Positions 18,694 through 27,442 of a DNA stretch of 64,000 nt are shown here, piece after piece. A model generated the notes under the pieces. The model was not told the DNA's origin. It did not search any database and worked only from the letters and a program-made list of their open reading frames with translations. Each line of letters starts with the position of its first letter. The stretch's first letter is position 1. The DNA lies in assembly GCF_000956525.1 (NCBI RefSeq), contig NZ_JYIW01000024.1:310001-374000 (forward strand), given 5' to 3'. A program made the position numbers and the translations under genes. Origin of the DNA: Microbacterium oxydans. GTDB taxonomy: Bacteria; Actinomycetota; Actinomycetes; Actinomycetales; Microbacteriaceae.

Positions 18694-20304
18694 TCAGCTG
18701 GCGCGGAACTCGGTGATGTGGCGGAGGAAGTTGCCGTAGCCCTCGTCGCTGCTCAGCGTCGGGGACAGCGAGGCGGTGTTCCAGCCGAGCGTGGACGGAC
18801 GCAGCACCAGCGGCACCATCTCGCTCTGCTCGTCGGCGAGGGCGCACAGGTCCGTGAACACCCCGGCGCGGGCGGTGCCCGGTTCCGTCGAGTATCCCTC
18901 GGTGATGAGCCCGTCGAGCTCGTCGGAGCCCTGCATGAAGACGGCCGAGAATCCGGCGACCTCGGGGTTCCACCAGGTCGTGACCATGGCCGGGTCCGCG
19001 TAGCCGGCGAACCAGCTGAGCGCGAGGTCGAAGTCGGCCGGGTCGCCGTAGACGGTGGCGGAGTAGGTGGCGAAGTCGACCTGCTGGATCTCCACGGTCA
19101 CGCCGATCTCCGCGAGGTTCTGCTGCATGACCTGCGCGATCTGCGCGAGCACCGGCTCGTCGGTGTACACCACGAGGTCAAGGTCGAGGCCGCCGACCTT
19201 GTCGATCACTGCCTTCGCTGCGGCCACGTCGTGGGCTGCGGACGGGAGGTCCTCGGCGGCGCAGGCGTCGGGGAGGCCGGCGGGGGTGATGCCGGTGGCC
19301 GAGGTCGAGCCGCCGAAGGCCAGCTCGTTGATCGCGTCCCGGTCGATGGCGCTGTTGATCGCGAACCGCACGTCCTGGTCCTGCAATGCGGGGTCGCCGG
19401 TGAGCGAGTTGATCATGAGGTAGTGGAAGTCGGTGTTGCGCTGGCCGACGACCGTCACGTCCTTCGCGTTCGCGAGGAGCTCGGCGGAGTCGATCGAGTT
19501 GAGCACGGCGAAGTCCGCGGAGCCGTCGCGCAGTGCGGCCGCCCTGGTGGCCTCATCGCCGACGATGTCGATCGTCAGCGTCGAGAATCCGAGGGACGCG
19601 ACGTCGGGGTGGTGCTCGTTCGGCTCGAACGTCCACTCCTCGTCCTGGCGGTGCGCGGTCGCCACGAGGGGGCCGGTGCCGACCATCTCCTTCGTGATGT
19701 CGACCGCGCCGGACTCGATCTCGGCCATCGGCAGCACGGCGGCCGGGGTGTTGGCGAGTGCCGCGAGGAACGGGGCGTACGGCTCGGAGAGCGTGACGGT
19801 GACCTCGAGGTCGCCCGTCGCCTCGATCGATGCGACGGGGCCGAGCTGGCCGGTCCACGTCGTCGGTGTGTCGAGCAGCCGTTGGAGACTGCCGACCACA
19901 TCGTCCGCGACCATCGGGCGTCCGTTCGAGAACACCGCGTCGTCGGCGAGGGTGAAGACGTACTCGGTGTCGCTCGGCGTCTCCCAGGACGTGGCGAGGG
20001 AGGGCGCGACGTCGAGGTTCTCGTCGATCGTGGTCAGGGTCTCGTACGAGAGTCCCTCCAGCATCCACGACCGTGCCGTCGCCGCGCCCTGCGGGTCGAG
20101 TCCGCTCGCTTCGGCGGTGTCGTAGTCGACCTGGACGGTGAGCTCTCCGCCTCCGTCGAAGGCGTCGTCAGACACGGCGAGGAAGCCGGGCGCCGCCTCG
20201 TCCTGGGTGGGTTCGGTATCGGGTGAGGCGCCGGCGGCGCATCCGGTGAGTGCGAGGACGGCGACGGCGGTGAACGCCACCCCTGCGCGAGCTGCAGTGT
20301 GCAT
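18694..20304 (-). CDS. peptide-type ABC importer, family 5 substrate-binding lipoprotein
   Basis: 536 residues. Lipoprotein signal with lipobox LALTGC, acylated Cys22, so anchored outside the membrane. The mature part has the SBP_bac_5 layout (TSWETPSDTEYVFTLADDAVFSNGRPM spans the first conserved block and is cited only by its ends: TSWETPSD and FSNGRPM; later GTGPLVA and RFAINSAIDRD). This family binds peptides but also opines, nickel and amino-acid conjugates, so the ligand is open. 37 bases separate it from the amine oxidase gene, and the four transporter genes follow without gaps. Confidence 0.92.
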   Translation of the reverse strand: MHTAARAGVAFTAVAVLALTGCAAGASPDTEPTQDEAAPGFLAVSDDAFDGGGELTVQVDYDTAEASGLDPQGAATARSWMLEGLSYETLTTIDENLDVAPSLATSWETPSDTEYVFTLADDAVFSNGRPMVADDVVGSLQRLLDTPTTWTGQLGPVASIEATGDLEVTVTLSEPYAPFLAALANTPAAVLPMAEIESGAVDITKEMVGTGPLVATAHRQDEEWTFEPNEHHPDVASLGFSTLTIDIVGDEATRAAALRDGSADFAVLNSIDSAELLANAKDVTVVGQRNTDFHYLMINSLTGDPALQDQDVRFAINSAIDRDAINELAFGGSTSATGITPAGLPDACAAEDLPSAAHDVAAAKAVIDKVGGLDLDLVVYTDEPVLAQIAQVMQQNLAEIGVTVEIQQVDFATYSATVYGDPADFDLALSWFAGYADPAMVTTWWNPEVAGFSAVFMQGSDELDGLITEGYSTEPGTARAGVFTDLCALADEQSEMVPLVLRPSTLGWNTASLSPTLSSDEGYGNFLRHITEFRAS

Positions 20305-20341
20305 GTCGGTGTTTCCCTTCGGGATGTCGGACGACGACTGA

Positions 20342-22369
20342 TCAGTCGGCGTGCGACGACGGGCGGACAGAGAGGTGGTGCAGGTGGTGCTCGGATCCGG
20401 TGGAGCCTGCGTCCTCGTGGGCGCAGGAGCATGCGGACGCGGAGGCCGGAACGTCGAGGGTCGGGTTCCGGTCGAAGAAGTCGTGGGGCTTGAGCGTGAA
20501 GCCGCACGAGTCGACCGGCATGATCGGCCAGTCCTCGGTGCGGGGGAAGTGTGTGAGGCCGAAGGTGTGCCAGAGCACGAGGTCGGCGCCGTCGATCGAC
20601 GCGTCGTCCGCGACGAAGGCTGGCAGCCCCTGCTCCGGCGCGCTCTGGTTCACCACATCGCCGGCGGGGTAGCGCTCGTCCTGGGCGTAGGCGGTGACCC
20701 AGAGGTCGGCCGTCGCGAACCGGGCGCGCGACGCGATGACCGACTCCGGCTGCGCGAGCAGGACCGGCTTGCCTTCGGGTGTCAGCACGTAGGAGGTCGG
20801 TCGGCCGAGGCGGTTCTTCGCGGTGGCACTGCTGACCCGCCAGGTGCGGTCGACCGTCGCGTTGGCGCGGCGGCGGCCCTCCTGCTCGCTGCGCAGCCGG
20901 GTGGTCGTGAAGCCGATCGCGCTGCCGTGCAGGTTGTCGTCGTCGATCGGGAGCGTGCGGACGTCCACCTCGTCGATCACCGCAGGGCCTCCGTCGACGG
21001 CCATGTCGAGCCGGGCGCAGAACAGGTGCTGGTGGTACGGCGCCGCCAGCCCAGGGGCCAGCTCGCTCGCGAACCGACCGGTGCGCTCGTCGTACGCCGC
21101 CGTGAACACGAGTCCGGTGGCCTTGGCCTCGAACTCGATCTTGCCGTCGAGGTAGAGGTACCAGTAGAAGCCGTAGTCGTAGTTGCCGACCGTGACGAAG
21201 AAGGAGATGACCAGTCGTCGCTGACGTCGGACGTCGCTCGAGCCGGTGAACTGCTCGGTGTGCTTCCACAGCACGCCGGCATCCTCCTCGTGGATGCAGA
21301 TCGCGTTCGGCAGGATCTTCACGTTCCCGCGGGCGTCCGCGATCGGCACGTCGAGATAGGTGATGTCGCCGACGCAGTCGCAGCCGAGATCGAGCGAGTT
21401 CACGAGTCGTCCGAGCTGGTACTCGCCGGTGTCGAAGTAGTTCTGCCAGAACCGCACCGGGCCGGGGTCGCCGTAGGGGACGAGCATCTCCGCGATCGAC
21501 GCGCGGTGCACGATCGGACGGATGCGACCGGCATCCTCGAAGCCGATGCCGTGCAGGATCAGCCCTTCGCGCATGTCGTAGGCGATGCGCAGCGACCACT
21601 TCTCCCACGAGATCACGTCGCCGTCGAAGGAGAAGCTCGGGCCCTCCGGCTGCGTGATGACGATCGGCTTCTGGGTCGTGCGCTCAGGGCCGAACGTGCC
21701 GGGCACGTGGTAGTCGGCGGTCTCCTGCGGGATCGGCATGACACCGGCGTCGATCACGTCGACGACCGTGCGGCTGGCGAGATCGACGTAGGCGACGAGA
21801 CCGTCGATCGGATGCGCCCACGGCATGGTCTGCGGCGTCGGCTGGTGGTGGCCGAGCACGCGTGCCAGGCGGCGTCCGCGTTCGCCCTCGATGGGGTACC
21901 GGCCGGCGGAGAGACCGGCGAGTGCGACCGTGCTCGGGTCGTCGATGCCGCGGGCGGCCAGCGCCGTCGCCCAGCGCTCGTCGGCGCCGATGAGCTCGCG
22001 GATGATCCCGTGCTCTTCCTGGAGCAGCGGCACCTGGCCGTCGATCTCCGGGTCGATGTCGACATCTTTCGCGATCGTGCCAGTGCCGATGTCGACCGTG
22101 ACGGCGCGTGCGCGACCGCTGTCGACGTCGAGCAGCTGCACCCGAGCCCGCCGCGGCACCGGGCGTCCGGCGGTGACCTCTGCACGGTCGGGCTCGTCGA
22201 GCCCGATGTAGGCGATGCGGTGCGACTCGTCGAGGGAGTCGTGCGACCGGAGGATCTCGGCGACGTGCTGCAGCTCGTGCTCCGAGAGCGTCGCGTACGG
22301 CGCCCCCGACTCGTCGCCGAGTCGGCGCGATCGCTGGACGTGGTCGGACGTGGAACAGCTGCAGTTCAT
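20342..22369 (-). CDS. copper-containing primary-amine oxidase
   Basis: 675 residues, the usual bacterial size. Oxidises primary amines to aldehyde, ammonia and hydrogen peroxide using copper and topaquinone. The quinone forms from Tyr397 in VGNYDYGF; the catalytic base is probably Asp313 in NYFDTGEYQLG; copper ligands include His446 and His448 (YHQHLF). No signal peptide, so cytosolic. Start ATG at 22369 has GGAG upstream; the frame is open far upstream, opposite the LacI gene, which is a shadow. Both ends are unusual: Cys-rich at the N-terminus (MNCSCST) and Cys/His-rich at the C-terminus (CSCAHED, HHLHHL). It heads the importer/hydrolase operon. A diamine such as cadaverine would fit the neighbourhood; aromatic amines are also possible. 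Confidence 0.92.
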   Translation of the reverse strand: MNCSCSTSDHVQRSRRLGDESGAPYATLSEHELQHVAEILRSHDSLDESHRIAYIGLDEPDRAEVTAGRPVPRRARVQLLDVDSGRARAVTVDIGTGTIAKDVDIDPEIDGQVPLLQEEHGIIRELIGADERWATALAARGIDDPSTVALAGLSAGRYPIEGERGRRLARVLGHHQPTPQTMPWAHPIDGLVAYVDLASRTVVDVIDAGVMPIPQETADYHVPGTFGPERTTQKPIVITQPEGPSFSFDGDVISWEKWSLRIAYDMREGLILHGIGFEDAGRIRPIVHRASIAEMLVPYGDPGPVRFWQNYFDTGEYQLGRLVNSLDLGCDCVGDITYLDVPIADARGNVKILPNAICIHEEDAGVLWKHTEQFTGSSDVRRQRRLVISFFVTVGNYDYGFYWYLYLDGKIEFEAKATGLVFTAAYDERTGRFASELAPGLAAPYHQHLFCARLDMAVDGGPAVIDEVDVRTLPIDDDNLHGSAIGFTTTRLRSEQEGRRRANATVDRTWRVSSATAKNRLGRPTSYVLTPEGKPVLLAQPESVIASRARFATADLWVTAYAQDERYPAGDVVNQSAPEQGLPAFVADDASIDGADLVLWHTFGLTHFPRTEDWPIMPVDSCGFTLKPHDFFDRNPTLDVPASASACSCAHEDAGSTGSEHHLHHLSVRPSSHAD

Positions 22370-22407
22370 GGAGTCTCCGTCGGAAGTCGGTGCCGGAACG
22401 TCTGCGT

Positions 22408-22423
22408 GCCGGAACGTTCCGGC
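22408..22423. promoter_or_regulatory. LacI-type operator between the amine oxidase and lacI genes
   Basis: GCCGGAACGTTCCGGC, a perfect 16-bp palindrome centred on CG as LacI-family sites are. An extra half site (GCCGGAACGT) lies at 22392-22401. For the amine oxidase gene it sits just downstream of a possible -10 (CATACT, minus strand, 22433-22428), where a bound repressor would block transcription. Confidence 0.7.
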
Positions 22424-22497
22424 AAAAGTATGCGATGAACGTGTTACAGCGCAAGACCCGAACTGTTTCGAGTGGATTACGGCTTGCCGAGTGTGGT

Positions 22498-22503
22498 TAG
22501 ACT
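22498..22503 (+). promoter_or_regulatory. -10 box TAGACT, leaderless promoter of the lacI-type gene
   Basis: TAGACT ends seven bases before the ATG at 22511, with no Shine-Dalgarno between. Confidence 0.6.
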
Positions 22504-22510
22504 CGGCCGC

Positions 22511-23530
22511 ATGCAAGAGCCACGGCGTGCCCGATTGATCGATGTCGCTCGTCGCGCAGGGGTCGGCAAGACCACGGCGTCCGACGCGCTCAGCGGGGGA
22601 GGGCGCGTCTCCTCGGCCACTCGCGACGCTGTCCTGGCCGCCGCATCCGAGCTCGGCTACTCGGTGAACACCGCAGCCCGGCACCTGCGCGGCGGGGCCA
22701 TCGGCACCATCGGCATCGTGCTCCCAGAGGTCGTCTCGAGGTCGTCGTACTACATGGCGTTCACCTTCGGCATCGTCACCAGCGCGGCCGCGCACGACAT
22801 CGACGTGACCATCGTGAGCCCATCCCTCTCGTCCGGTCGCTCGCGCCCGATCAGGGCCGACGGCCTGATCATCGGTGACCCGCTGTCGGGAGACCCCGGC
22901 CTGCAGTCCGTCATGGGATCCGGCATCCCGGTCGTCACGCAGGAGCATCTGCCCGACGAGGTCGCCGGCACGCCGGACGGAGTGGTCTGGTCCTCGCACG
23001 AGGCTGCGATGCTCCGGCTGTTCGACGAGGTCGACGTCACCGGAGCGCAGCATCCGGCCCTGCTCGTCGCCCCCGATGCGACGGACTGGTCGCGGCAGCT
23101 GGTGTCCGGATTCCGCAAGGGCTCTGCGACGCGGGGCCTCGATCCCGTGATCGCCCCGATCTCCTTCGAAGCGCCGTGGCCTGCGGTCCGCGAAGCGACG
23201 GAACTGCTGTTGCAGCAGCATCCCGAGACCGATGTGATCTTCTGCGGACCTGACTCCAGCGCCATCGAGGTCGTCGCCGTGCTCGGGCGTCTCGGCAGGA
23301 CCATCGGCGAGGACATCACGGTCGTCTCGTGCGTCGATCACCCGTCCCTGCCGTTCCTGACCCCCTCGATCACGTCGATCGACCTGCGACCTCGTGACTC
23401 GGGCGTCGCGTGCGCCGAACTGCTCATCGATCTGCTCGACGGCCGCGCGACGAAGGGGACCGATGTCGAGTTCCCGATCTCCGTCGTCGCTCGCGACTCC
23501 ACGGCCCGCGCGCTGCAGGTGCACGCATGA
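22511..23530 (+). CDS. LacI family transcriptional regulator
   Basis: 339 residues. The N-terminal LacI helix-turn-helix (RLIDVARRAGVGKTTASDAL) begins nine residues after the chosen ATG, which also fits the TAGACT box; an upstream in-frame start at 22472 would add an unneeded tail. The rest is a periplasmic-binding-protein-like effector domain (FGIVTSAAAHDIDV, PVVTQEHLP). Its stop overlaps the ATG of the CoA-transferase gene, so both are one transcript. It probably represses itself and the divergent amine oxidase operon via the palindrome at 22408-22423. The effector is unknown: most relatives bind sugars, but its targets suggest an amine or acid. Confidence 0.88.
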   Translation: MQEPRRARLIDVARRAGVGKTTASDALSGGGRVSSATRDAVLAAASELGYSVNTAARHLRGGAIGTIGIVLPEVVSRSSYYMAFTFGIVTSAAAHDIDVTIVSPSLSSGRSRPIRADGLIIGDPLSGDPGLQSVMGSGIPVVTQEHLPDEVAGTPDGVVWSSHEAAMLRLFDEVDVTGAQHPALLVAPDATDWSRQLVSGFRKGSATRGLDPVIAPISFEAPWPAVREATELLLQQHPETDVIFCGPDSSAIEVVAVLGRLGRTIGEDITVVSCVDHPSLPFLTPSITSIDLRPRDSGVACAELLIDLLDGRATKGTDVEFPISVVARDSTARALQVHA

Positions 23531-24672
23531 CCGCCCCGTTGCAGGGCATCGTCGTCGCGGACTTCTCCCGGGTGCTCGCCGGACCGCTCGCGACCATGAC
23601 GCTCGCCGATCTGGGGGCGCGCGTGATCAAGGTCGAGCGGCCGGGCTCCGGCGACGACACCAGGGCCTGGGGGCCGCCATATGCCGAATCCGGCATGACC
23701 ACGTACTTCGAGTCGGCCAACCGGGGCAAGGAGTCGGTCACCCTCGACCTGGCCGACCCGGACGATCGCGATCGAGCGCACGAGCTCATCGCGCGCAGCG
23801 ACGTCGTGATCGAGAACTTCCGACCAGGGCTCTTCGAGAAGCTCGGCTTCGACTGGGAGACGCTGGCCGCCGCGCACCCGCGGCTGATCTCCGTGTCGGT
23901 GAGCGGCTTCGGTCTCGGTGCGGGGGCTGCGCTGCCCGGATACGACTTCGTGGCGCAGGCCGCCGGCGGACTCATGCACATCACCGGCGATGCGGACGGT
24001 GACGCGATGAAGGCCGGTGTCGCACTCGTCGACGTGCTGACCGGGAAGGATGCCGTGATCGGCATCCTCGCCGCGCTGCGACGACGAGAACGTACAGGGC
24101 TGGGCTCGCGGATCGAGGTCAACCTGCTCTCCAGCCTGCAGGCGGCCCTCGTGAATCAGGTGTCGGCGCATCTCGGTGCCGGCATCGAGCCGGCACGGCT
24201 GGGGAACCGGCATCCGTCGATCGCGCCGTACGAGACCCTGCGCTGTGCCGATGCGCCGATCGCGGTGGCCTGCGGCAACGATGCCCAGTTCGCCAGGATG
24301 ACGGAGGAGCTGGGGCGTCCAGGACTCGCCGTCGATCCCCGCTTCCGCAGCAACCCGGATCGGGTCGCGCATCGCGAGGCGCTGGTCTCGGAACTCGAGG
24401 ACGTGCTCGCCGACGACACGGCCGCGGCCTGGGCGGAACGACTGAACCGGATCGGTGTCGCCGCCGGAGTCGTGAACACGATCGGAGACGGCATCGCCCT
24501 CGCCGAGCGCCTCGGACTCGATCCGGTGTGGGACGCGGTCGGCAGCGACGGGCGCCGCTCGCGGCAGATCCGATCGCCGCTGGAATGGACGCCGGCGCTC
24601 CCTGTCACGGCGACCGCGCCGCCACGACTCGGCGAACACGACGCCCAGGTGCGCGCCTGGCTCGACGGCTGA
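23527..24672 (+). CDS. class III CoA-transferase (CaiB/BaiF), possibly succinyl-CoA:glutarate CoA-transferase
   Basis: 381 residues. Class III CoA-transferases move CoA between carboxylates through an aspartyl intermediate; Asp169 (GVALVDVLTG) stands at the family's catalytic position. The N-terminal block GIVVADFSRVLAGP and KVERPGSGDDTR, and NFRPGLFEKLGFD, are standard. Members include the glutarate-activating enzyme SUGCT as well as carnitine and formate enzymes, so the acid cannot be read from motifs. With glutaryl-CoA dehydrogenase 3 kb away, glutarate is the most economical guess. ATGA overlap with lacI. Confidence 0.88.
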   Translation: MTAPLQGIVVADFSRVLAGPLATMTLADLGARVIKVERPGSGDDTRAWGPPYAESGMTTYFESANRGKESVTLDLADPDDRDRAHELIARSDVVIENFRPGLFEKLGFDWETLAAAHPRLISVSVSGFGLGAGAALPGYDFVAQAAGGLMHITGDADGDAMKAGVALVDVLTGKDAVIGILAALRRRERTGLGSRIEVNLLSSLQAALVNQVSAHLGAGIEPARLGNRHPSIAPYETLRCADAPIAVACGNDAQFARMTEELGRPGLAVDPRFRSNPDRVAHREALVSELEDVLADDTAAAWAERLNRIGVAAGVVNTIGDGIALAERLGLDPVWDAVGSDGRRSRQIRSPLEWTPALPVTATAPPRLGEHDAQVRAWLDG

Positions 24673-24683
24673 CGACGGCTGAC

Positions 24684-26027
24684 TCAGCGCTGCTGATCGC
24701 GCAGCGCGATCCAGAGCTCGGCCGCCGCATCGGGGTCGTCCAGGGTGATGCCGAGCAGGCGTTCGGCGGCGAGGATGCGCGGGCGCACCGTGTTGCGATG
24801 CACCCCGAGTTCGCGTGCCGTCCGTTCGGCCTGGTGCCGATGCCGGAGGTACGAGACGACGGTGGGCAGCAGGACCGGATCGGCGTGCATGAGGTCGTCG
24901 ACCCAGCGTCGGGCTCGGGATTCCGGCTCCCTGCGCAGGCCGCTTCCAGGCGACGCGCGATGCAGTGCGAGCGTGCGCGCGGCTGCCACCGCGACATCGT
25001 CGAGCCCGACGGCAGCGCTGAGCGTGCCGGAGTCCACGTGCACGGTCCCGCCGCTCGGCACGAGGACGAGGCGAAGGTCGCCGCGCTCGACGGTGAACGG
25101 GAAGCCGACGTCGTCCTCGCTCCCCACGAGCACCGAGAAGAGCAGCGGCAGCTCGATGTCTGCAGCCGACGCCAGCGCGCGTGCGGCCGCGGCATCGCCA
25201 CGGAGTGCCAGCTCCGCGATCCAGCCCTCCGGCCGAGCCGCCGCTGTGGGGGTCGCGATCAGCAGCCGCAACAGCGCGGTCGCGGTCAGCGCGAGCTGGC
25301 GGTCGGCGCGACCGAGCGGTCGGCTGGCGCCGAGCGCGAGCGCCCCACGCGTGCGCTCGCCGACGACGACCGCGTGCGCGAGCACGGTCGAACCGTGCGA
25401 GACGAACGACGCGGCCTCGACGCCGGATCGCAGCAGCGACCGCTCCACATCGCCGCGTACCGCGGGCAGGATGCCCTCCAGAGACGGCGGATACAGCATC
25501 CCGGGTCCGGCTCCCTGGCCCCACGGCAGCCAGGCGACCCACCCGCCGATCGCCTGCGCCATGACCCTGATGACCGCGATGACCGCATCGGGGTCGTTCG
25601 CCGCCTGGACGAGCCGGGTGTGCGCGTGGGCCGTGCGGAGCGCCTCCTCCTGGCCGCCGCGTCCGGCGATCGACCAGAATGCGCGGGAGACGTCGAGGAA
25701 CGGGGCTCCGTCGGGGACCGCGAACACCGGGATGCCGGCGACCGCGCAGCGCTCGACGAGCTCGACCGGCGCGTCGTCCCAGCCCTCGCCGAGCCCGATC
25801 CCGATCGCACCGATCCCGTGCTCGGCGAGCCGGTCGACGTACGCCGCGGCCGACTGGCCGTGGAGCGGGATGCCCGTGGTGAGCAGCAGTTCGCCGCCCT
25901 CGAGGTAGCGTCCTGGGTCGCCGAGCTCCGAGACGTGGACGCCGGAGATCGTCCGTGCGGCGTCGAAGGGGGCGAGTGGGCGGAGCGCGGACTCGGCGGT
26001 CCGCACGAGTTCACCGAGAGACACCAT
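24684..26027 (-). CDS. PucR family transcriptional regulator
   Basis: 447 residues. The N-terminal PucR domain (VHVSELGDPGRYLEGGELLLT is its hallmark block, here cited as VSELGDPGRYLEGGELLLT) senses a ligand. The C-terminal HTH_30 domain (YLRHRHQAERTARELGVHRNTV; key part ERTARELGVHRNTV) binds DNA. Family members usually activate purine, amino-acid or polyamine catabolic genes; one relative in Streptomyces and others controls GABA or proline use. It diverges from the aminotransferase-gcdH-aldehyde dehydrogenase operon across 89 bases and probably controls it. ATG at 26027; CACACT six bases upstream is a weak leaderless -10. Confidence 0.88.
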   Translation of the reverse strand: MVSLGELVRTAESALRPLAPFDAARTISGVHVSELGDPGRYLEGGELLLTTGIPLHGQSAAAYVDRLAEHGIGAIGIGLGEGWDDAPVELVERCAVAGIPVFAVPDGAPFLDVSRAFWSIAGRGGQEEALRTAHAHTRLVQAANDPDAVIAVIRVMAQAIGGWVAWLPWGQGAGPGMLYPPSLEGILPAVRGDVERSLLRSGVEAASFVSHGSTVLAHAVVVGERTRGALALGASRPLGRADRQLALTATALLRLLIATPTAAARPEGWIAELALRGDAAAARALASAADIELPLLFSVLVGSEDDVGFPFTVERGDLRLVLVPSGGTVHVDSGTLSAAVGLDDVAVAAARTLALHRASPGSGLRREPESRARRWVDDLMHADPVLLPTVVSYLRHRHQAERTARELGVHRNTVRPRILAAERLLGITLDDPDAAAELWIALRDQQR

Positions 26028-26103
26028 GCACTCAGTGTGCGTGTTGCACAGCCACGGCGCAAGCAGTGGGCGAACTGCCCGCTCCCGCGGACCCGCGAGC
26101 TTC

Positions 26104-26109
26104 TAGCCT
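26104..26109 (+). promoter_or_regulatory. -10 box TAGCCT, leaderless promoter of the aminotransferase operon
   Basis: TAGCCT ends seven bases before the ATG at 26117. The upstream open frame at 25955 lies antisense to pucR and is not the start. Confidence 0.6.
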
Positions 26110-26116
26110 CGAGCAC

Positions 26117-27442
26117 ATGACGACTGTCCCGCACCTGCGCACCGAGATCCCCGGACCCCGATCGCGTGCACTCCACGCCCAACGCCTGGCCGCCGTGGCA
26201 TCCGGGTTCGGCATCACGCTGCCGGTCTTCGTGGCCAGCGCCGGCACCTCGACCCTGGAAGACGTCGACGGCAACACGTTCATCGATCTCGCGTCCGGCA
26301 TCGCCGTCACCAGCGTGGGGGCTGCGAACCCGGTGGTGCGCGAGCACGTTGCCGCGCAGCTCGACCTGTTCACGCACACCTGCTTCATGGTGACCGAGTA
26401 CGAAGGGTTCGTGCGCGTCGCCGAGTGGCTGAACGCGCACACGCCAGGCGACTTCGAGAAGCGCACCGCGCTGTTCAGCACCGGCGCCGAGGCGGTCGAG
26501 AACGCGGTGAAGATCGCCAGAGCGCACACCGGTCGTCCTGGAGTGCTCGTGATCGACGAGGGCTACCACGGGCGTTCGCTGCTCACGCTCGCCATGACGG
26601 CGAAGGAGCATCCGTACAAGACGTCCTTCGGCCCGTTCCCGCACGACGTGGTGCGAGGGCCGAACGCCAACCCGCTGCGTGGCGGTGCCGCAGAGGCCGC
26701 CCTCGCCGAGCTCGAACAGCTCGTCGTCACGCACGGAGCCGACCACTTCGCAGCCCTCGTGGTCGAACCGATCCAGGGCGAAGGCGGCTTCGTGGTGCCT
26801 GCGCCCGGATTCCTCGTCGGCCTGCGCGAGCTCGCCGATCGGTACGGCATCGTGCTCGTGATCGACGAGATCCAGTCAGGGCTCGGTCGAACCGGACGAC
26901 TCTTCGCAAGCGAGTACGAGGGCATCGCCGGCGACCTCACGCTGACCGCCAAGGCTCTCGGCGGCGGGCTTCCGCTGAGCGCCGTCACCGGGCGTGCGGA
27001 GATCATGGACGCCGCCCACGCCGGTGGACTCGGCGGCACCTATGCAGGAAACCCGCTGGCGTGCGCTGCGGCACTCGCGGTGTTCGAGATCCTCGAGGAT
27101 CCAGCGCTGCTGCCGCGGGTGCAGCGCATCGAGCGGGCGATCCGCGACCACCTCGAGCCGCTGCTCGACGAGATCGGCGCCGTGGCCGAGGTCCGCGGCC
27201 GCGGGGCGATGATGGCCGTCGAGTTCGCCGATCCGGTGACCCTCGCGCCGCGGGCCGACCTGGCCCAGCAGATCTCCGCGGCCTGTCACGCTGCGGGCGT
27301 GCTCACGCTCACGTGCGGCACGTACGGCAACGTCATCCGACTGCTGCCGCCGCTCGTGATCGAGGAGGCGGTGCTCGAGACCGGCCTGCGGATCCTCGCG
27401 ACCTCCATCCGATCCATCGCCGCCGAGGAGGCAGCAGCATGA
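26117..27442 (+). CDS. class III omega-aminotransferase (4-aminobutyrate/5-aminovalerate type)
   Basis: 441 residues, PLP fold type I. Lys279 (LTLTAKALGGGLPL) binds PLP; Asp250 in VLVIDEIQSGLGRTG holds the ring nitrogen; STGAEAVENAVKIAR is the phosphate-side element. This is the GabT signature and predicts transfer of a terminal amino group to 2-oxoglutarate, giving a semialdehyde. GabT and DavT (5-aminovalerate) are not separable by motif; glutaryl-CoA dehydrogenase in the same operon favours a C5 substrate. The gcdH ATG overlaps its stop. Confidence 0.9.
   Translation: MTTVPHLRTEIPGPRSRALHAQRLAAVASGFGITLPVFVASAGTSTLEDVDGNTFIDLASGIAVTSVGAANPVVREHVAAQLDLFTHTCFMVTEYEGFVRVAEWLNAHTPGDFEKRTALFSTGAEAVENAVKIARAHTGRPGVLVIDEGYHGRSLLTLAMTAKEHPYKTSFGPFPHDVVRGPNANPLRGGAAEAALAELEQLVVTHGADHFAALVVEPIQGEGGFVVPAPGFLVGLRELADRYGIVLVIDEIQSGLGRTGRLFASEYEGIAGDLTLTAKALGGGLPLSAVTGRAEIMDAAHAGGLGGTYAGNPLACAAALAVFEILEDPALLPRVQRIERAIRDHLEPLLDEIGAVAEVRGRGAMMAVEFADPVTLAPRADLAQQISAACHAAGVLTLTCGTYGNVIRLLPPLVIEEAVLETGLRILATSIRSIAAEEAAA

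Noticed and set aside
22370..23524. Upstream extension of the copper amine oxidase to about 1060 residues
   Set aside because: The extra part is antisense to the LacI gene; the ATG at 22369 has its own Shine-Dalgarno and gives the normal family length.
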